64,000 nt of DNA from Tissierella sp. (GCA_012735585.1 JAAYGX010000108.1:1-64000); one strand, 5' to 3'. Numbered from the stretch's first letter, positions 1-9,560 are shown. Numbers and translations: made by a program. The notes: a model not told the origin generated them from the sequence alone.

Positions 1-55
1 ATACTCCTTAAGGGAATAAATTATATAATATAATCATTTCAAGGAGGTTGTTTAT

Positions 56-1129
56 ATGGCTAATGTTCGTAGGATATTTCCAGGAGGGAACACTGCTGAA
101 GGCTTCTATTCTTTCCATGATAATATAATTGGACCAAATAGAAATATGCTTTATATACTAAAGGGTATGCCAGGTGGAGGTAAGTCTTCCATGATGAAGG
201 AGATAGGCAAGAGGGCCTATGAGAAGGGTTACTCTGTTGAGCTGCATCATTGCCCATCCGATGCCGGTTCTATTGATGCAGTGGTGATTGAGGAGCTTGG
301 GATAGGTATTATAGATGGGACACCACCACATCCTGTAGATCCAACCTATCCAGGTATTAGTGAAACCATTATGGATTTGACACAATTTATAAATACAGAA
401 AAAATACAAGACTCAAAAGCGGATATAGTTGAAGCTAAAGCAAATAATAAAAAGGCATATAGAAGAGCATTTAACTAATTTAAGGCTGCAAAGACAATCA
501 ATGAAGAGATTGAAGAGACCAACAAAGAATTTGTAGACTTCAAAGGGATAAATACTTTAAGCAAAGCAAGTATAGATAAGATATTTAGTAAGGAGCCTAT
601 GGATGTGAATAGGGATTTTAAAGTTCGAAAAATGTTCTCTACAGCCTACACTCCTAATGGCTATGTGGATAATACTAAATTCATACTAGCTGATGTAAAT
701 AATAGGTATTATATAAAAGGTGATATAGGTACTGGTAAAAGTGATTTTCTAAAAAGGATTATAGAAGAATGCACACTAAGGGACTACCATATAGAAATTT
801 ATTATAACTCCCTAATACCATCAAAAATTGAATCTATTATTATATTTGAGTTAGATACAATTATTTCATCAAATCATAAAACTCTGGAATTTACTAATAC
901 ACTAATAGATTTTAATGAACATTTTAATAAACCTAAAGAAAAACCAGAAGAGGAAAATTATGAGGTTAAAATGTTCAATGAACTTGTTCTAGGTGGTATA
1001 GAAGGATTAAGAGGAGCTAAAGATAATCATCTAGCTTTAGAAGAATCCTATAAGAAGGCTGTTAATTACAAAGGTGTAGACGAAGTTAAGGAAAGAATAT
1101 GGACGGAAATAGAAAGTCATATGAAATAA
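56..1129 (+). pseudogene. Two-P-loop ATPase (PRK06851-like), broken by one in-frame stop
   Basis: Two reading frames in the same phase are separated only by a TAA at 476-478 (codon 141). Read through, they give one protein of about 357 codons. It is an internal duplication: each half starts with a similar R-(R/K)-x-F segment and has a P-loop, GMPGGGKS at residues 37-44 and GDIGTGKS at about 222-229. The length and twin P-loops resemble the uncharacterised clostridial PRK06851 family. A good ribosome site (AAGGAGG) precedes the ATG at 56. The second half could restart at ATG 599, but no strong ribosome site is visible there. Function unknown. The stop may be a real nonsense mutation or a sequence error. 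Confidence 0.7.
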
Positions 1130-1185
1130 CAAGATTCTTCATCTAAGATTCACCTAGAATACAATGAGCACAGGTAGAATGATAA

Positions 1186-1211
1186 AAAGGTTAGGGTGCT
1201 CCCTAACCTTT
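1186..1211 (-). terminator. Rho-independent terminator of the alaX-like gene
   Basis: A perfect 11-bp stem (AAAGGTTAGGG / CCCTAACCTTT) with a 4-nt loop overlaps the stop codon of the reverse-strand gene. Read on the minus strand it is followed by a short T run. It may also stop transcription from the left. Confidence 0.8.
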
Positions 1212-2411
1212 AAAATGTTTTTTGATTTCAGTTTTAAAAGTATTGATTACATTACCTAAAATAGCAATTGATGACGCACCTTGAATCATCTGTTGATTTC
1301 CGCCACCTTTGATAATAATTCTATTTGAAACATTTTCGAATATTTCTTTAAGATCAATTTCTAAATCCTTACTTTTGCATATTAGAAATTGTCCGAGCTC
1401 ATTAGTACTAATACTATAAACTTGAATTAAGTTCACTTGACTTCGACTTAAGTTAGACGATATTAAATTTATTTCTTTCATATCAATATCCTTGAATTCC
1501 TTGATTATATAATTTACACCATTTTCTTCTTTACTTTCCTTTAGAAAAAGCTCAGCTTTAATATTGTAAATTTGCTCCCTTAAGTATTTATTTTCTTTCT
1601 CCAAGGTTTCTTTTCCATTATAGAGATGTTCAACTTTATCTAATACATCAGTATCCTTAGAGGATAATAGCTTTCCTATCTCTTTAATATAAGTATTCTT
1701 CCATGCATAATCCTTTAGAGCCCTTGTTCCACAAATAAACTCTACCCTAATATTACCTTTGTATTTTTCCCATTTACGTATTTTTACCAAACCTATTTCT
1801 CCAGTAGTTGATACGTGGGTTCCACAACATGCAGAATAGTCAACGTTATCTATTTCCACAATTCGAATATTATCATCTTCAATAGAAGTATCCTTTCTTA
1901 GGGGTAATTTAGACAATTGATTATGTTCTACAAAATAGGATTTGACTCTAAAATTTGATTGGACTACTTTATTGGCTAAATATTCTATTTGTGAGGCCTC
2001 GTCTTCTGTAAGATATGGCTTTTTAACATCTATAGTTAGATATTCATCACCCATATGAAAACCTATGGTCTCTGCATTAAATAATCTATCAAAAGATGAG
2101 GATAACAGATGCTGCCCAGTGTGTTGCTGCATCAAATCCAATCTTCTATCCCAATCTATAGCTAAATGAACCCTACTTGTTTTTAGCTCACCTTTAACTA
2201 CATGGATGATTTCTTCACCATCTTCATATACTTCAAGAATTTCTACACCATTAATAGTACCAAAATCCATAGGTTGTCCACCTGCTAAATGTGGATAGAA
2301 TATTGTTTTGTCCAGTTGTATATAGGATTTATTATCTTTAAATTCATTTTTTATGATCTTGCTGTCCATTTCCTTAAGATAAGGATTTTCCATAAAAACT
2401 TTATATGTCAT
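1203..2411 (-). CDS. AlaX-type alanyl-tRNA editing protein with DHHA1 domain
   Basis: A 402-aa freestanding relative of the editing half of alanyl-tRNA synthetase, expected to hydrolyse Ser-tRNA(Ala) or Gly-tRNA(Ala). The N-terminal part is beta-barrel-like. The zinc-site motifs are present: HTGQH, and CCGTH (CxxxH) further on. A coiled segment follows, then a C-terminal DHHA1 domain with the glycine-rich GGGNQQM motif. The aminoacylation domain is absent, which is normal for the long AlaX class. The ATG at 2411 is preceded by GGGTGAT. It is transcribed against the surrounding genes, divergent from comEC, with its own terminator. Confidence 0.9.
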   Translation of the reverse strand: MTYKVFMENPYLKEMDSKIIKNEFKDNKSYIQLDKTIFYPHLAGGQPMDFGTINGVEILEVYEDGEEIIHVVKGELKTSRVHLAIDWDRRLDLMQQHTGQHLLSSSFDRLFNAETIGFHMGDEYLTIDVKKPYLTEDEASQIEYLANKVVQSNFRVKSYFVEHNQLSKLPLRKDTSIEDDNIRIVEIDNVDYSACCGTHVSTTGEIGLVKIRKWEKYKGNIRVEFICGTRALKDYAWKNTYIKEIGKLLSSKDTDVLDKVEHLYNGKETLEKENKYLREQIYNIKAELFLKESKEENGVNYIIKEFKDIDMKEINLISSNLSRSQVNLIQVYSISTNELGQFLICKSKDLEIDLKEIFENVSNRIIIKGGGNQQMIQGASSIAILGNVINTFKTEIKKHFKG

Positions 2412-2510
2412 ATAATATCACCCAGCCTTTCATAATTTGGTTATTATCTTACTTTTTTATATCCCTATGCTATAATTAAATAAATACCTTTACAATTATA
2501 GGAGAGAGAT

Positions 2511-4937
2511 ATGAACAAGCCTTTTAGTATATTGATAGTCCCCTTGATTATGGGAGTTTTGTTTTCACATTATTTTGAAATCAATAGATATTTTATATTT
2601 ATTCTGCTTAGTTTTGTAATTGTCGCTTTAATATATAATATAATAAAGAATGCCATAAATCAAAGGGTAATACTAGTTTTATTCTTTTTATTAGGGATCT
2701 TTATTGGAATCAATGGTGATAGAAGTCTTCTTATAAATAATATTGATAAAAGATTAGATTATATGGGAATTGTTGAAGAAACAATAAAAGGTGAGGATGA
2801 CTTTAATAAATATATCGTATCTGTAGATTATGCTGATAATAAATCCATTATGAAGGAAAAGATCATTCTAAATGTAACTGGTAATGATCGCTTACACATA
2901 GGAGAGAGAATATATTTTAGCGGAGAACTAAGACTCCCAAAGGAAAATACAAACCCAAGATTATTTAATTATAGATTAAATCTTAAGACTGAAAAAATAC
3001 ATACTACTATGAGTATCAAAGGGCATTCAATAACAGTAATAAATAGTGAAAATATAGCATTAAAATATAGGCTTAAATCCAAATTTACTGACACCATTGT
3101 AAATACTTTTAACACCTATTTATCAGAGAAGAACGCCAGCCTAATGACAGGTATCTTCTTAGGACAATCATCTTATTTATCCAGTGAGGACATAGATGTA
3201 TATAGAGATATGGGACTAGCTCATTTATTGGCGGTCTCAGGTCTTCATATTGGGATTATTTCTGGTTTTATATCCTTTGTATTATCTAATTTAGGAATCA
3301 AAAGAAGAATTAATATAATTATTACATTATCCACTATATGGATTTATGGATATTTGATTGGCTTTCCGCCATCGATTCTTAGATCAAGTATTATGTTTAC
3401 AATTCTATATTATTCCCAATTAATTCATGAGCCCTATGACTCAATTAATTCACTTAGTTTAGCTATGTTCATACTATTAATAATTAATCCTTACTATATA
3501 TTTAATCTTGGATTTCAGTTATCCTTTGCAGCCACATTTTCAATACTGATATTTACACCTAGGATTAGGCAAGGGTTTTATCCTTTTAAAAATAAGATTA
3601 CCCAATCATTATCATCTATACTTGGAGTTCAGATTGGTCTATTACCATTTCAAGCATATTATTTTAACAATATAAATTTAATTAGTCTAATTGCAAATCT
3701 TATAATTATCCCTATTATATCCTTTTCCTTAATCTTGGGATTTTTGATGATAATTTTTACAAATCTTCATGGGATTAATGGATTGATAGGAATAATTCTA
3801 GAAAATTTATTGAATATAGAAGGGATCATGCTTAACTGGCTTAATGGAATCAATATAAATTCATTTAAGGTGTTTTCGCCTGAAATTATAACAGGGATAA
3901 TCTTTTATATAATCCTATTTATAATATTTGATCTTATTAATATAAAGAAGCTAGATAAGATCATGGTAAAAGTTGTGGCTGTTTATTTAATTCTTCTAAC
4001 GATGATAAATATATACTCAATAATAAATGATAAATCTACAGAATTACATTTCATAGATGTAGGACAAGGTGATTCTATACTAATAAGGACTAAAAGGGCA
4101 GATTACTTAATGGATACAGGAGGTAGTTTTTTTGGAGATTATAATATAGCTGAAGGGATTACCATTCCTTATTTAGAAAAATTAGGTATCAATAAACTAG
4201 AGGGTTTATTTATAACTCATTTTGATGCTGATCATAGTCAAGGAGTACCACTGATATTGGATATTTTAGATGTTAGATATCTGTTTTCCACCTATTTACC
4301 TGATGATGAAGAAATGCTAAATTCCATCAAATCAAGTGATGCAAAATCAATTATACTTAAGGAAAATGACAAACTAAAATTAGACGATTCTATTACACTA
4401 GATATAATTTGGCCAAATACATCAAATCTTGATTCAAATAATAGTTCTATGGTGTCTATACTTAGAACCAATGGTACAAATATTTTACTTACAGGAGACA
4501 TAGAAAGAGAAGCTGAATACTTGATTAAAGATAAGATCATCGACGACATCCATATTATCAAAGTACCTCATCATGGAAGCAATACTTCATCTACTGATGA
4601 GTTTTTACAAAGTATAAGACCACAGGACGCTATTATCCAAGTTGGTAGGAACAATTTATACAATCATCCCAGTGATGAAGTGTTAAATAGATATAACTCT
4701 CTTGGTGCAGCTGTCTATAGAACTGATAATATGGGGCTTGTAAAAGTTATTATAGATGAGAATGATTATGAAATAGAAACTTATTTAAAGGATAGTGAAA
4801 AGCCCAAGCCTAATTTATCTACATACATTTATGATAATATAGTATACTTAATGGCTTATGTATTGTATTTTGTGTTAATATATATAATGGTTAAAATATC
4901 ATCCTACAAAGGAGATGAGGTTTATGATTTACAATGA
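2511..4937 (+). CDS. comEC: ComEC/Rec2 family DNA uptake channel protein
   Basis: An 808-aa polytopic membrane protein. Order: N-terminal helices and a DUF4131 domain, then the Competence transmembrane domain (from about residue 200, with LAVSGLHIGI), then a C-terminal metallo-beta-lactamase domain. The latter shows HFIDVGQGDS near 510, THFDADH near 570, LTGDIE and VPHHGS. In known systems it conducts single-stranded DNA across the membrane, and the hydrolase domain may degrade one strand. An extra hydrophobic segment lies at the C-terminus after the hydrolase domain. ATG 2511 follows a GGAGAGA ribosome site. It overlaps holA by 14 nt. No comEA or comEB precedes it. Confidence 0.93.
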   Translation: MNKPFSILIVPLIMGVLFSHYFEINRYFIFILLSFVIVALIYNIIKNAINQRVILVLFFLLGIFIGINGDRSLLINNIDKRLDYMGIVEETIKGEDDFNKYIVSVDYADNKSIMKEKIILNVTGNDRLHIGERIYFSGELRLPKENTNPRLFNYRLNLKTEKIHTTMSIKGHSITVINSENIALKYRLKSKFTDTIVNTFNTYLSEKNASLMTGIFLGQSSYLSSEDIDVYRDMGLAHLLAVSGLHIGIISGFISFVLSNLGIKRRINIIITLSTIWIYGYLIGFPPSILRSSIMFTILYYSQLIHEPYDSINSLSLAMFILLIINPYYIFNLGFQLSFAATFSILIFTPRIRQGFYPFKNKITQSLSSILGVQIGLLPFQAYYFNNINLISLIANLIIIPIISFSLILGFLMIIFTNLHGINGLIGIILENLLNIEGIMLNWLNGININSFKVFSPEIITGIIFYIILFIIFDLINIKKLDKIMVKVVAVYLILLTMINIYSIINDKSTELHFIDVGQGDSILIRTKRADYLMDTGGSFFGDYNIAEGITIPYLEKLGINKLEGLFITHFDADHSQGVPLILDILDVRYLFSTYLPDDEEMLNSIKSSDAKSIILKENDKLKLDDSITLDIIWPNTSNLDSNNSSMVSILRTNGTNILLTGDIEREAEYLIKDKIIDDIHIIKVPHHGSNTSSTDEFLQSIRPQDAIIQVGRNNLYNHPSDEVLNRYNSLGAAVYRTDNMGLVKVIIDENDYEIETYLKDSEKPKPNLSTYIYDNIVYLMAYVLYFVLIYIMVKISSYKGDEVYDLQ

Positions 4938-5952
4938 ATTTATAGATCATATAAAAAAAGACAATTTAGATTCTTCATATCTTTTTATTGGAGATGAAGA
5001 GTATATGATGAATATAGCCCTTCAAAGTTTAAAGAATACATATATTGAAGATTCATTAGAAGCTTTAAATTATTCTAAGCTAGAGGGTAAGGATACTCAA
5101 TTAGAGGACTTAATTAATGCTTGCGAAACGCTGCCTTTTATGTCCAGTAAAAAAATTGTGATATTAAAAGATGTGGCTGCATTTATAGAAAGTGGAAATG
5201 GAGATTTTGATAAGAAGTTCTATAAATATATGGATGATCTAGGAGATTATTTAGTTTTAATTTTACTTGACAACACTTCATCAATCAAGAAGAATAGCAA
5301 GGTATACAAATATTTCAACAAAAGGAATCAAGCAGTAGAATTTGGGAAATTACTTAATAATGATTTAATCAATTGGGCAAATTCAATCTTACTTAAAAAC
5401 AATAAAAAAATGTCTACTGCCGATATCAATTACTTTATTGAAAATTCATCATATAAAAGTAGAAATATCAGTGTTAATCTATATGATCTTGAAAATGAGT
5501 TCTTAAAGGTAATAAACTATTCAAACAATGAAAAAATAAGTAAAGAAGATGTAGATAAAGTATTAATCAAATCAATAGATACAAATATATTTGAGCTATT
5601 AAATGCAATCAATAGATTTGATACTGAAGGAGCAATCAATATTTTCAATGATATGTACTTATCCAATGAACCTATTCCTAGGATTTTCTATATGATTACT
5701 AGACAAATTAGACTACTCTTGGGATATAAGCTGTATAAGAGTAAGGGCTATGATGAGAGACAAATACAAGAAAAAATAGGCACAAAAGATTATGAATTTA
5801 AAAAGATCAGGACACAATCATCTAATTTTAAAACTGAACAACTAGAAAAAATTATGGAGTATTTGCTACAGATGGATCTGAAATTAAAAACAGTTTCAAA
5901 CCAAGATAAGCTTGAAATGGAAATGCTTTTAGTAAAACTATGTATTCGATAA
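4924..5952 (+). CDS. holA: DNA polymerase III delta subunit
   Basis: A 342-aa HolA, the clamp-loader subunit that opens the beta sliding clamp. The N-terminal region has the degenerate AAA+ core (YLFIGDEEYM), followed by the helical collar domain. The start was set at ATG 4924, 8 nt after AAAGGAG; an earlier in-frame ATG at 4915 sits too close to that site. It overlaps the comEC 3' end, so the two are probably translationally coupled. The comEC-holA-rpsT order is standard in Firmicutes. Confidence 0.9.
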   Translation: MIYNEFIDHIKKDNLDSSYLFIGDEEYMMNIALQSLKNTYIEDSLEALNYSKLEGKDTQLEDLINACETLPFMSSKKIVILKDVAAFIESGNGDFDKKFYKYMDDLGDYLVLILLDNTSSIKKNSKVYKYFNKRNQAVEFGKLLNNDLINWANSILLKNNKKMSTADINYFIENSSYKSRNISVNLYDLENEFLKVINYSNNEKISKEDVDKVLIKSIDTNIFELLNAINRFDTEGAINIFNDMYLSNEPIPRIFYMITRQIRLLLGYKLYKSKGYDERQIQEKIGTKDYEFKKIRTQSSNFKTEQLEKIMEYLLQMDLKLKTVSNQDKLEMEMLLVKLCIR

Positions 5953-5956
5953 AAAA

Positions 5957-5984
5957 ATAAAACTTCGGAGGTCCGAAGTTTTAT
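5957..5984. terminator. Bidirectional terminator between holA and rpsT
   Basis: A perfect 13-bp inverted repeat (ATAAAACTTCGGA and its complement) with a 2-nt centre lies between the convergent holA and rpsT stop codons. A-rich and T-rich flanks let it act on both strands. Confidence 0.88.
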
Positions 5985-6248
5985 TTATATTGCATTGTTT
6001 AATTTTTTTGTTAAGTTGCTCATTTTTCTTGCAACTGAATTTCCGTGAATAATATTTCTTGCTGATGCTTTTTTAAGCTTTTTATCAATAACTTTAATTA
6101 ATTCTCTTGCTTCTTCAATATTACCTGCGTTTAAAGCGCCTTCGAATTTTCTAATATATGTCTTAATTTCAGTTTTCTTAGCCTTATTAATAAGAGTTCT
6201 ATTTCTAGTTAATTCAATTCTTTTCTTAGCGGATTTAATATTAGCCAA
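5985..6248 (-). CDS. rpsT: 30S ribosomal protein S20
   Basis: An 87-aa, lysine-rich helical protein beginning MANIKSAKKR, the conserved S20 N-terminus. It binds 16S rRNA early in small-subunit assembly. The start is TTG at 6248: the AGGAGGTG ribosome site lies about 6 nt upstream, and the longer GTG start at 6257 would overlap that site. It is one of few reverse-strand genes here, convergent with holA and sharing its terminator. Confidence 0.95.
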   Translation of the reverse strand: MANIKSAKKRIELTRNRTLINKAKKTEIKTYIRKFEGALNAGNIEEARELIKVIDKKLKKASARNIIHGNSVARKMSNLTKKLNNAI

Positions 6249-6375
6249 TAATTTCACCTCCTAATTATCTAACAAAAGATATTCTACCATGCCAAAGCTC
6301 AAAATGCAAGGATAAATAATATTATAAATGGTTAAAATTAAATCAGAATGAAAATTTTTTGAAAGGAGTATATGA

Positions 6376-7350
6376 ATGAAACATATTTATACTGATTTAG
6401 CCATAGAAAGTAAGGAGATTTATCAAGAAGAAAACAAAACTGAAATTCAAGGAGTTTCTGTAGATGTTGTTGAGGAAAAAAATCATTCTGTTACAACTGT
6501 AAAGGTTTTAAATGATAAAGGTAGCTCTATTATTGGCAGACCTATTGGAACATATATTACCATAGAAGTTCCTAAACTAAATAATGCCAATGAAGATTTA
6601 AAGGATGAAGTAAGTATTGAATTCTCCAAAGTATTATTATCCCTGTTAAAAGATTTAAAAAAAGAAAAGGTGCTAATCATAGGACTTGGGAATTGGAATA
6701 TTAGTTCCGATGCTTTAGGTCCTAAGGTTATTGACAGGGTTTTAGTAACAAGGCATTTTTTCATAAATTATAATAAAGAATCCGATGAGTCAATGGCCAA
6801 TGTTGCAGCCATGTCACCTGGAGTATTGGGTATTACAGGTATTGAAACTTTTGATATAGTCAAGGGAATAGTGGATAAGGTACAACCAGATTTACTGATA
6901 GCTATTGATGCATTATCATCTAGAAAAATGGAAAGAGTTAGTACTACTATACAAATCACTGATGTAGGGATTACACCTGGAAGCGGAGTTGGCAATCATA
7001 GAGTAGGCCTAAACAAAGAGACTTTAGGAGTTCCAGTAATATCATTAGGTATACCTACAGTTGTCAATGCAGCTACAATGGTAAATGATACCATGGATTT
7101 AATTATTGGTAGTTTAAAAAACGAAGCTGAAATAGGGAAAGAATTTTACTCTTTGTTAGATGAATTATCTGAGCAGGATAAATATTCCTTAATTGAAGAA
7201 GTACTAAATCCCTATATGGGGAATGTAATAGTTACACCGAAGGATATCAATGTATTGATAGATGATTTATCAATTATTATTGCAAATGGATTAAATATTG
7301 CATTACATCCTGGGATAGGGATTGCAGATGTCAATAGATATATTAGATAG
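6376..7350 (+). CDS. gpr: Germination protease (spore protease) precursor
   Basis: A 324-aa GPR (peptidase family A25), made in the forespore as a zymogen that self-processes and then degrades small acid-soluble spore proteins at germination. The N-terminal propeptide has the expected IYTDLAIE start, followed by GRPIGTYITIE, LGNWNISSDALGPKV and MSPGVLGITGIET. The length fits the family. The ATG is preceded by AAAGGAG. It stands beside spoIIP, as in Bacillus. No confident forespore promoter could be assigned. Confidence 0.95.
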   Translation: MKHIYTDLAIESKEIYQEENKTEIQGVSVDVVEEKNHSVTTVKVLNDKGSSIIGRPIGTYITIEVPKLNNANEDLKDEVSIEFSKVLLSLLKDLKKEKVLIIGLGNWNISSDALGPKVIDRVLVTRHFFINYNKESDESMANVAAMSPGVLGITGIETFDIVKGIVDKVQPDLLIAIDALSSRKMERVSTTIQITDVGITPGSGVGNHRVGLNKETLGVPVISLGIPTVVNAATMVNDTMDLIIGSLKNEAEIGKEFYSLLDELSEQDKYSLIEEVLNPYMGNVIVTPKDINVLIDDLSIIIANGLNIALHPGIGIADVNRYIR

Positions 7351-7423
7351 ATTTTCATAACATATTAATTACCCTTATTGAATATATTTTTATGGAGGCA
7401 TGTAGTGAGAGGAGAGTAATATT

Positions 7424-8401
7424 ATGAGAAGAAGCAATAAGGGTACATATTTGATAATAGCATTAATTTGTTTAATATTACTGAATCTGGGATCTATGAC
7501 AATCCTACTTTCAAGAGATATAAACAAACCAATTACAATCTTTAAAGAGTTAATTCGTGAGGTTTTTAGTATTTCTGAAGAATTAGATGGAATAAAGGTT
7601 GATAGTGAAGTGGACAGGGAGCTAGAACAACATAATATAGATAGGGCAAATGATATAATTATAATAGATCCTGCAGAATATGAAAATCTCATCATTGTAA
7701 AAGATTCTTCGGGTAAAGGTTCCATTGAAAATATTCCTGAGCCTTTAAATATTGATAAAGTAAAAATAGATAAAACGAAACCATATATATATATTTACCA
7801 TACTCATGGTACTGAAGGTTATATACCCTTTGATAATGCTACCTATTATACAACTGACAATAATAAGAATGTAGTCAAAGTGGGGGATACCATGGCTAAA
7901 GTCTTGGAAGCTAGTGGACATGTGGTAAACCATTCTACAGTTCATCACGATAGGCCATCATATAATCAATCTTATTCTAGATCATTAAAAACGATACAAG
8001 ATGCAAAGAATAATCAGGACAATCTTAAGTTCTTTTTTGATATCCATAGGGATGGCATAGATGAAGGTGCATCTTATTATGATAGCTTTGTTGCCAATTC
8101 TAAGACAACTATAAATGGAAAAGAGGTAGCAACTTTTTCTTTAGTTGTAGGCCCTGATAGTCCAAATTATGAGAAGGTGCTAAATTTTGCAAAGTTTTTT
8201 AAGGTCGTATCTGATACAATGTATCCAGACCTATGTACTAAAATAATCATTAAACCATATGGTAAATACAATCTTTATATATCAGACTATGCTGCCTTAA
8301 TTGAAATAGGAAGTAATGTAAATACCATAGAAGAAGCAAATGAAACAGCTAAGCTTGTAGCAGAGATTTTAGATACGGTTATTAGAAGTATTGAAGAATA
8401 G
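7424..8401 (+). CDS. spoIIP: Stage II sporulation protein P
   Basis: A 325-aa membrane-anchored amidase/endopeptidase that works with SpoIID and SpoIIM to thin septal peptidoglycan during engulfment. One transmembrane segment lies at residues about 8-30. The catalytic domain starts near residue 120 with IYIYHTHGTEGY, and FFFDIHRDG follows, supplying the zinc-binding His and Glu/Asp residues of the family. It lies 73 nt after gpr with its own GAGGAGAG ribosome site. Confidence 0.95.
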   Translation: MRRSNKGTYLIIALICLILLNLGSMTILLSRDINKPITIFKELIREVFSISEELDGIKVDSEVDRELEQHNIDRANDIIIIDPAEYENLIIVKDSSGKGSIENIPEPLNIDKVKIDKTKPYIYIYHTHGTEGYIPFDNATYYTTDNNKNVVKVGDTMAKVLEASGHVVNHSTVHHDRPSYNQSYSRSLKTIQDAKNNQDNLKFFFDIHRDGIDEGASYYDSFVANSKTTINGKEVATFSLVVGPDSPNYEKVLNFAKFFKVVSDTMYPDLCTKIIIKPYGKYNLYISDYAALIEIGSNVNTIEEANETAKLVAEILDTVIRSIEE

Positions 8402-8419
8402 TCTTTTAATAAAAATATA

Positions 8420-8557
8420 ACGAGGCATTAAGATTCCCCTACTTCTATAAATGGCGGGTACCTATTAGCTAAACAGGCGGTGAGTATATCTCTTGCCTCG
8501 TTGAAACGCTGCGGGTAGGTTTTTGCAAAAAGCGCAAAAACCTTTCATTGGAATCTT
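8420..8557. other. Structured intergenic element with pseudoknot topology (possible ncRNA)
   Basis: Two perfect complementary pairs cross each other: AACGAGGCA (8420-8428) with TGCCTCGTT (8494-8502), and AAGATTCC (about 8431-8438) with GGAATCTT (8550-8557). Between them lies a third perfect hairpin, AGGTTTTTGC / GCAAAAACCT (about 8518-8543). I could not match it to a riboswitch, ribozyme, 6S, SRP or tmRNA. Its 3' edge overlaps the -35 of the lepB promoter, so it is not simply a lepB leader. The coding strand is unknown. It could be a small RNA, the 3' end of the spoIIP mRNA, or a dispersed repeat. Confidence 0.5.
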
Positions 8558-8576
8558 GTTATAAAAGTGTTATAAT
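8548..8576 (+). promoter_or_regulatory. Sigma-A type promoter for lepB
   Basis: TTGGAA, a 17-bp spacer, then a perfect TATAAT at 8571-8576. It would give a leader of about 110 nt before lepB. Confidence 0.7.
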
Positions 8577-8694
8577 ATAGAAAACTTGCATTAAGTGGCA
8601 TAAAATCAACTTAGAATATCACATTTATTTTGAATTTGTGAAATTTAATACTTAAGGATTAAAGGAAGTCATGTAACAATGGGAGGTTTTTGTT

Positions 8695-9237
8695 TTGGAA
8701 AACAATAATGATAAAACAAAGAATGAAGCTTTAGAATGGATAAAGAGTATTGCAATAGCTGTAGGCGTTGCTGTGATAATTAAGACATTTGTTTTTAACT
8801 CAACATACGTTCTGGGAAACTCAATGTATCCTACATTACTTGAAAAAGATAGATTGTTTGCTGTAAAGATACCTTTATACTTTTCCGGACCCAATAGGGG
8901 AGACGTTATAGTACTAGAGGCACCAGATAATGAAAATAAAGATTATATTAAAAGGGTAATTGGAATAGGTGGAGATAAGGTTCAGATCATCGATGGCAAG
9001 GTTTATCTAAATGATGAAATATTAGTCGAAGATTATATAGAAGAAGATTCTTATACACAAATCTATTCTACTGATACATGGATTGTTCCAGAAGGCGAAG
9101 TTTTTGTATTAGGTGATAATAGGGATGAGGGAGCTAGTAAAGATAGCAGGTATTTTGGAAGTGTATCTATTAATTTAGTAAAAGGGATTACAGGCTTTAG
9201 ATATTTCCCAATAGACAAGAGATTTGGGAAAATATAG
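8695..9237 (+). CDS. lepB: Signal peptidase I
   Basis: A 180-aa type I signal peptidase that cleaves signal peptides of secreted proteins at the outer membrane face. An N-terminal transmembrane helix spans about residues 15-36. The catalytic Ser43 sits in GNSMYPTL and the general base Lys86 in DYIKRVIG. The C-terminal family box GDNRDEGASKDSRYFG is present. The start is TTG 8695 after GGGAGGTTTT. The size is normal for the Gram-positive short type. It is followed closely by a small membrane protein. Confidence 0.95.
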   Translation: MENNNDKTKNEALEWIKSIAIAVGVAVIIKTFVFNSTYVLGNSMYPTLLEKDRLFAVKIPLYFSGPNRGDVIVLEAPDNENKDYIKRVIGIGGDKVQIIDGKVYLNDEILVEDYIEEDSYTQIYSTDTWIVPEGEVFVLGDNRDEGASKDSRYFGSVSINLVKGITGFRYFPIDKRFGKI

Positions 9238-9280
9238 TATATTTTTTTAAAAATCGGACACCCTATTGAGGGTGATAAAA

Positions 9281-9535
9281 TTGGAAACAAGGACCGAAAG
9301 ATATAAAAGAATTAGAAAAGAAAAATATCTTCGTAGATTTAAATTCATAACTATTATAATAATCATATGTTCAATGTCTTACGGATTATATATAGTAAAT
9401 GACACCATCAGAGATTTTGATATGATTGACAATGATTATTTAATAGAGTTAGACATTAATAATAACAGAGTAAATTTACTAGGAAAGTCCTATTATATAG
9501 ACTTTCAAGTCATAAAAAATGTTTTTAAACAATAG
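9281..9535 (+). CDS. Small single-pass membrane protein, unknown
   Basis: An 84-aa protein with a basic N-terminus (RYKRIRKEKYLRRFK), one hydrophobic helix at about residues 23-42, and a short acidic outer domain. I do not recognise a family. TTG 9281 was chosen because GAGGGTG lies 7-8 nt upstream; the earlier TTG 9266 and GTG 9272 overlap that site. It follows lepB by 43 nt and is probably co-transcribed with it. Confidence 0.6.
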   Translation: METRTERYKRIRKEKYLRRFKFITIIIIICSMSYGLYIVNDTIRDFDMIDNDYLIELDINNNRVNLLGKSYYIDFQVIKNVFKQ

Positions 9536-9560
9536 ACCAGTGTACTGGTCTATTGTATTT
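9531..9560 (+). terminator. Terminator after the lepB unit
   Basis: A perfect 10-bp stem AATAGACCAG / CTGGTCTATT with loop TGTA includes the stop codon of the small membrane gene and is followed by a T-rich stretch. Confidence 0.85.

Noticed and set aside
5985-6257. A 90-aa S20 starting at GTG 6257
   Set aside because: That GTG is part of the AGGAGGTG ribosome site; TTG 6248 gives the conserved MANIKSAKKR start.
8420-8557. A known riboswitch, SRP RNA, 6S RNA or hammerhead at the spoIIP-lepB gap
   Set aside because: None of the consensus motifs I checked (for example SRP GGAAG core, CUGAUGA hammerhead core, c-di-GMP, SAM or guanidine signatures) is present; kept as unassigned.
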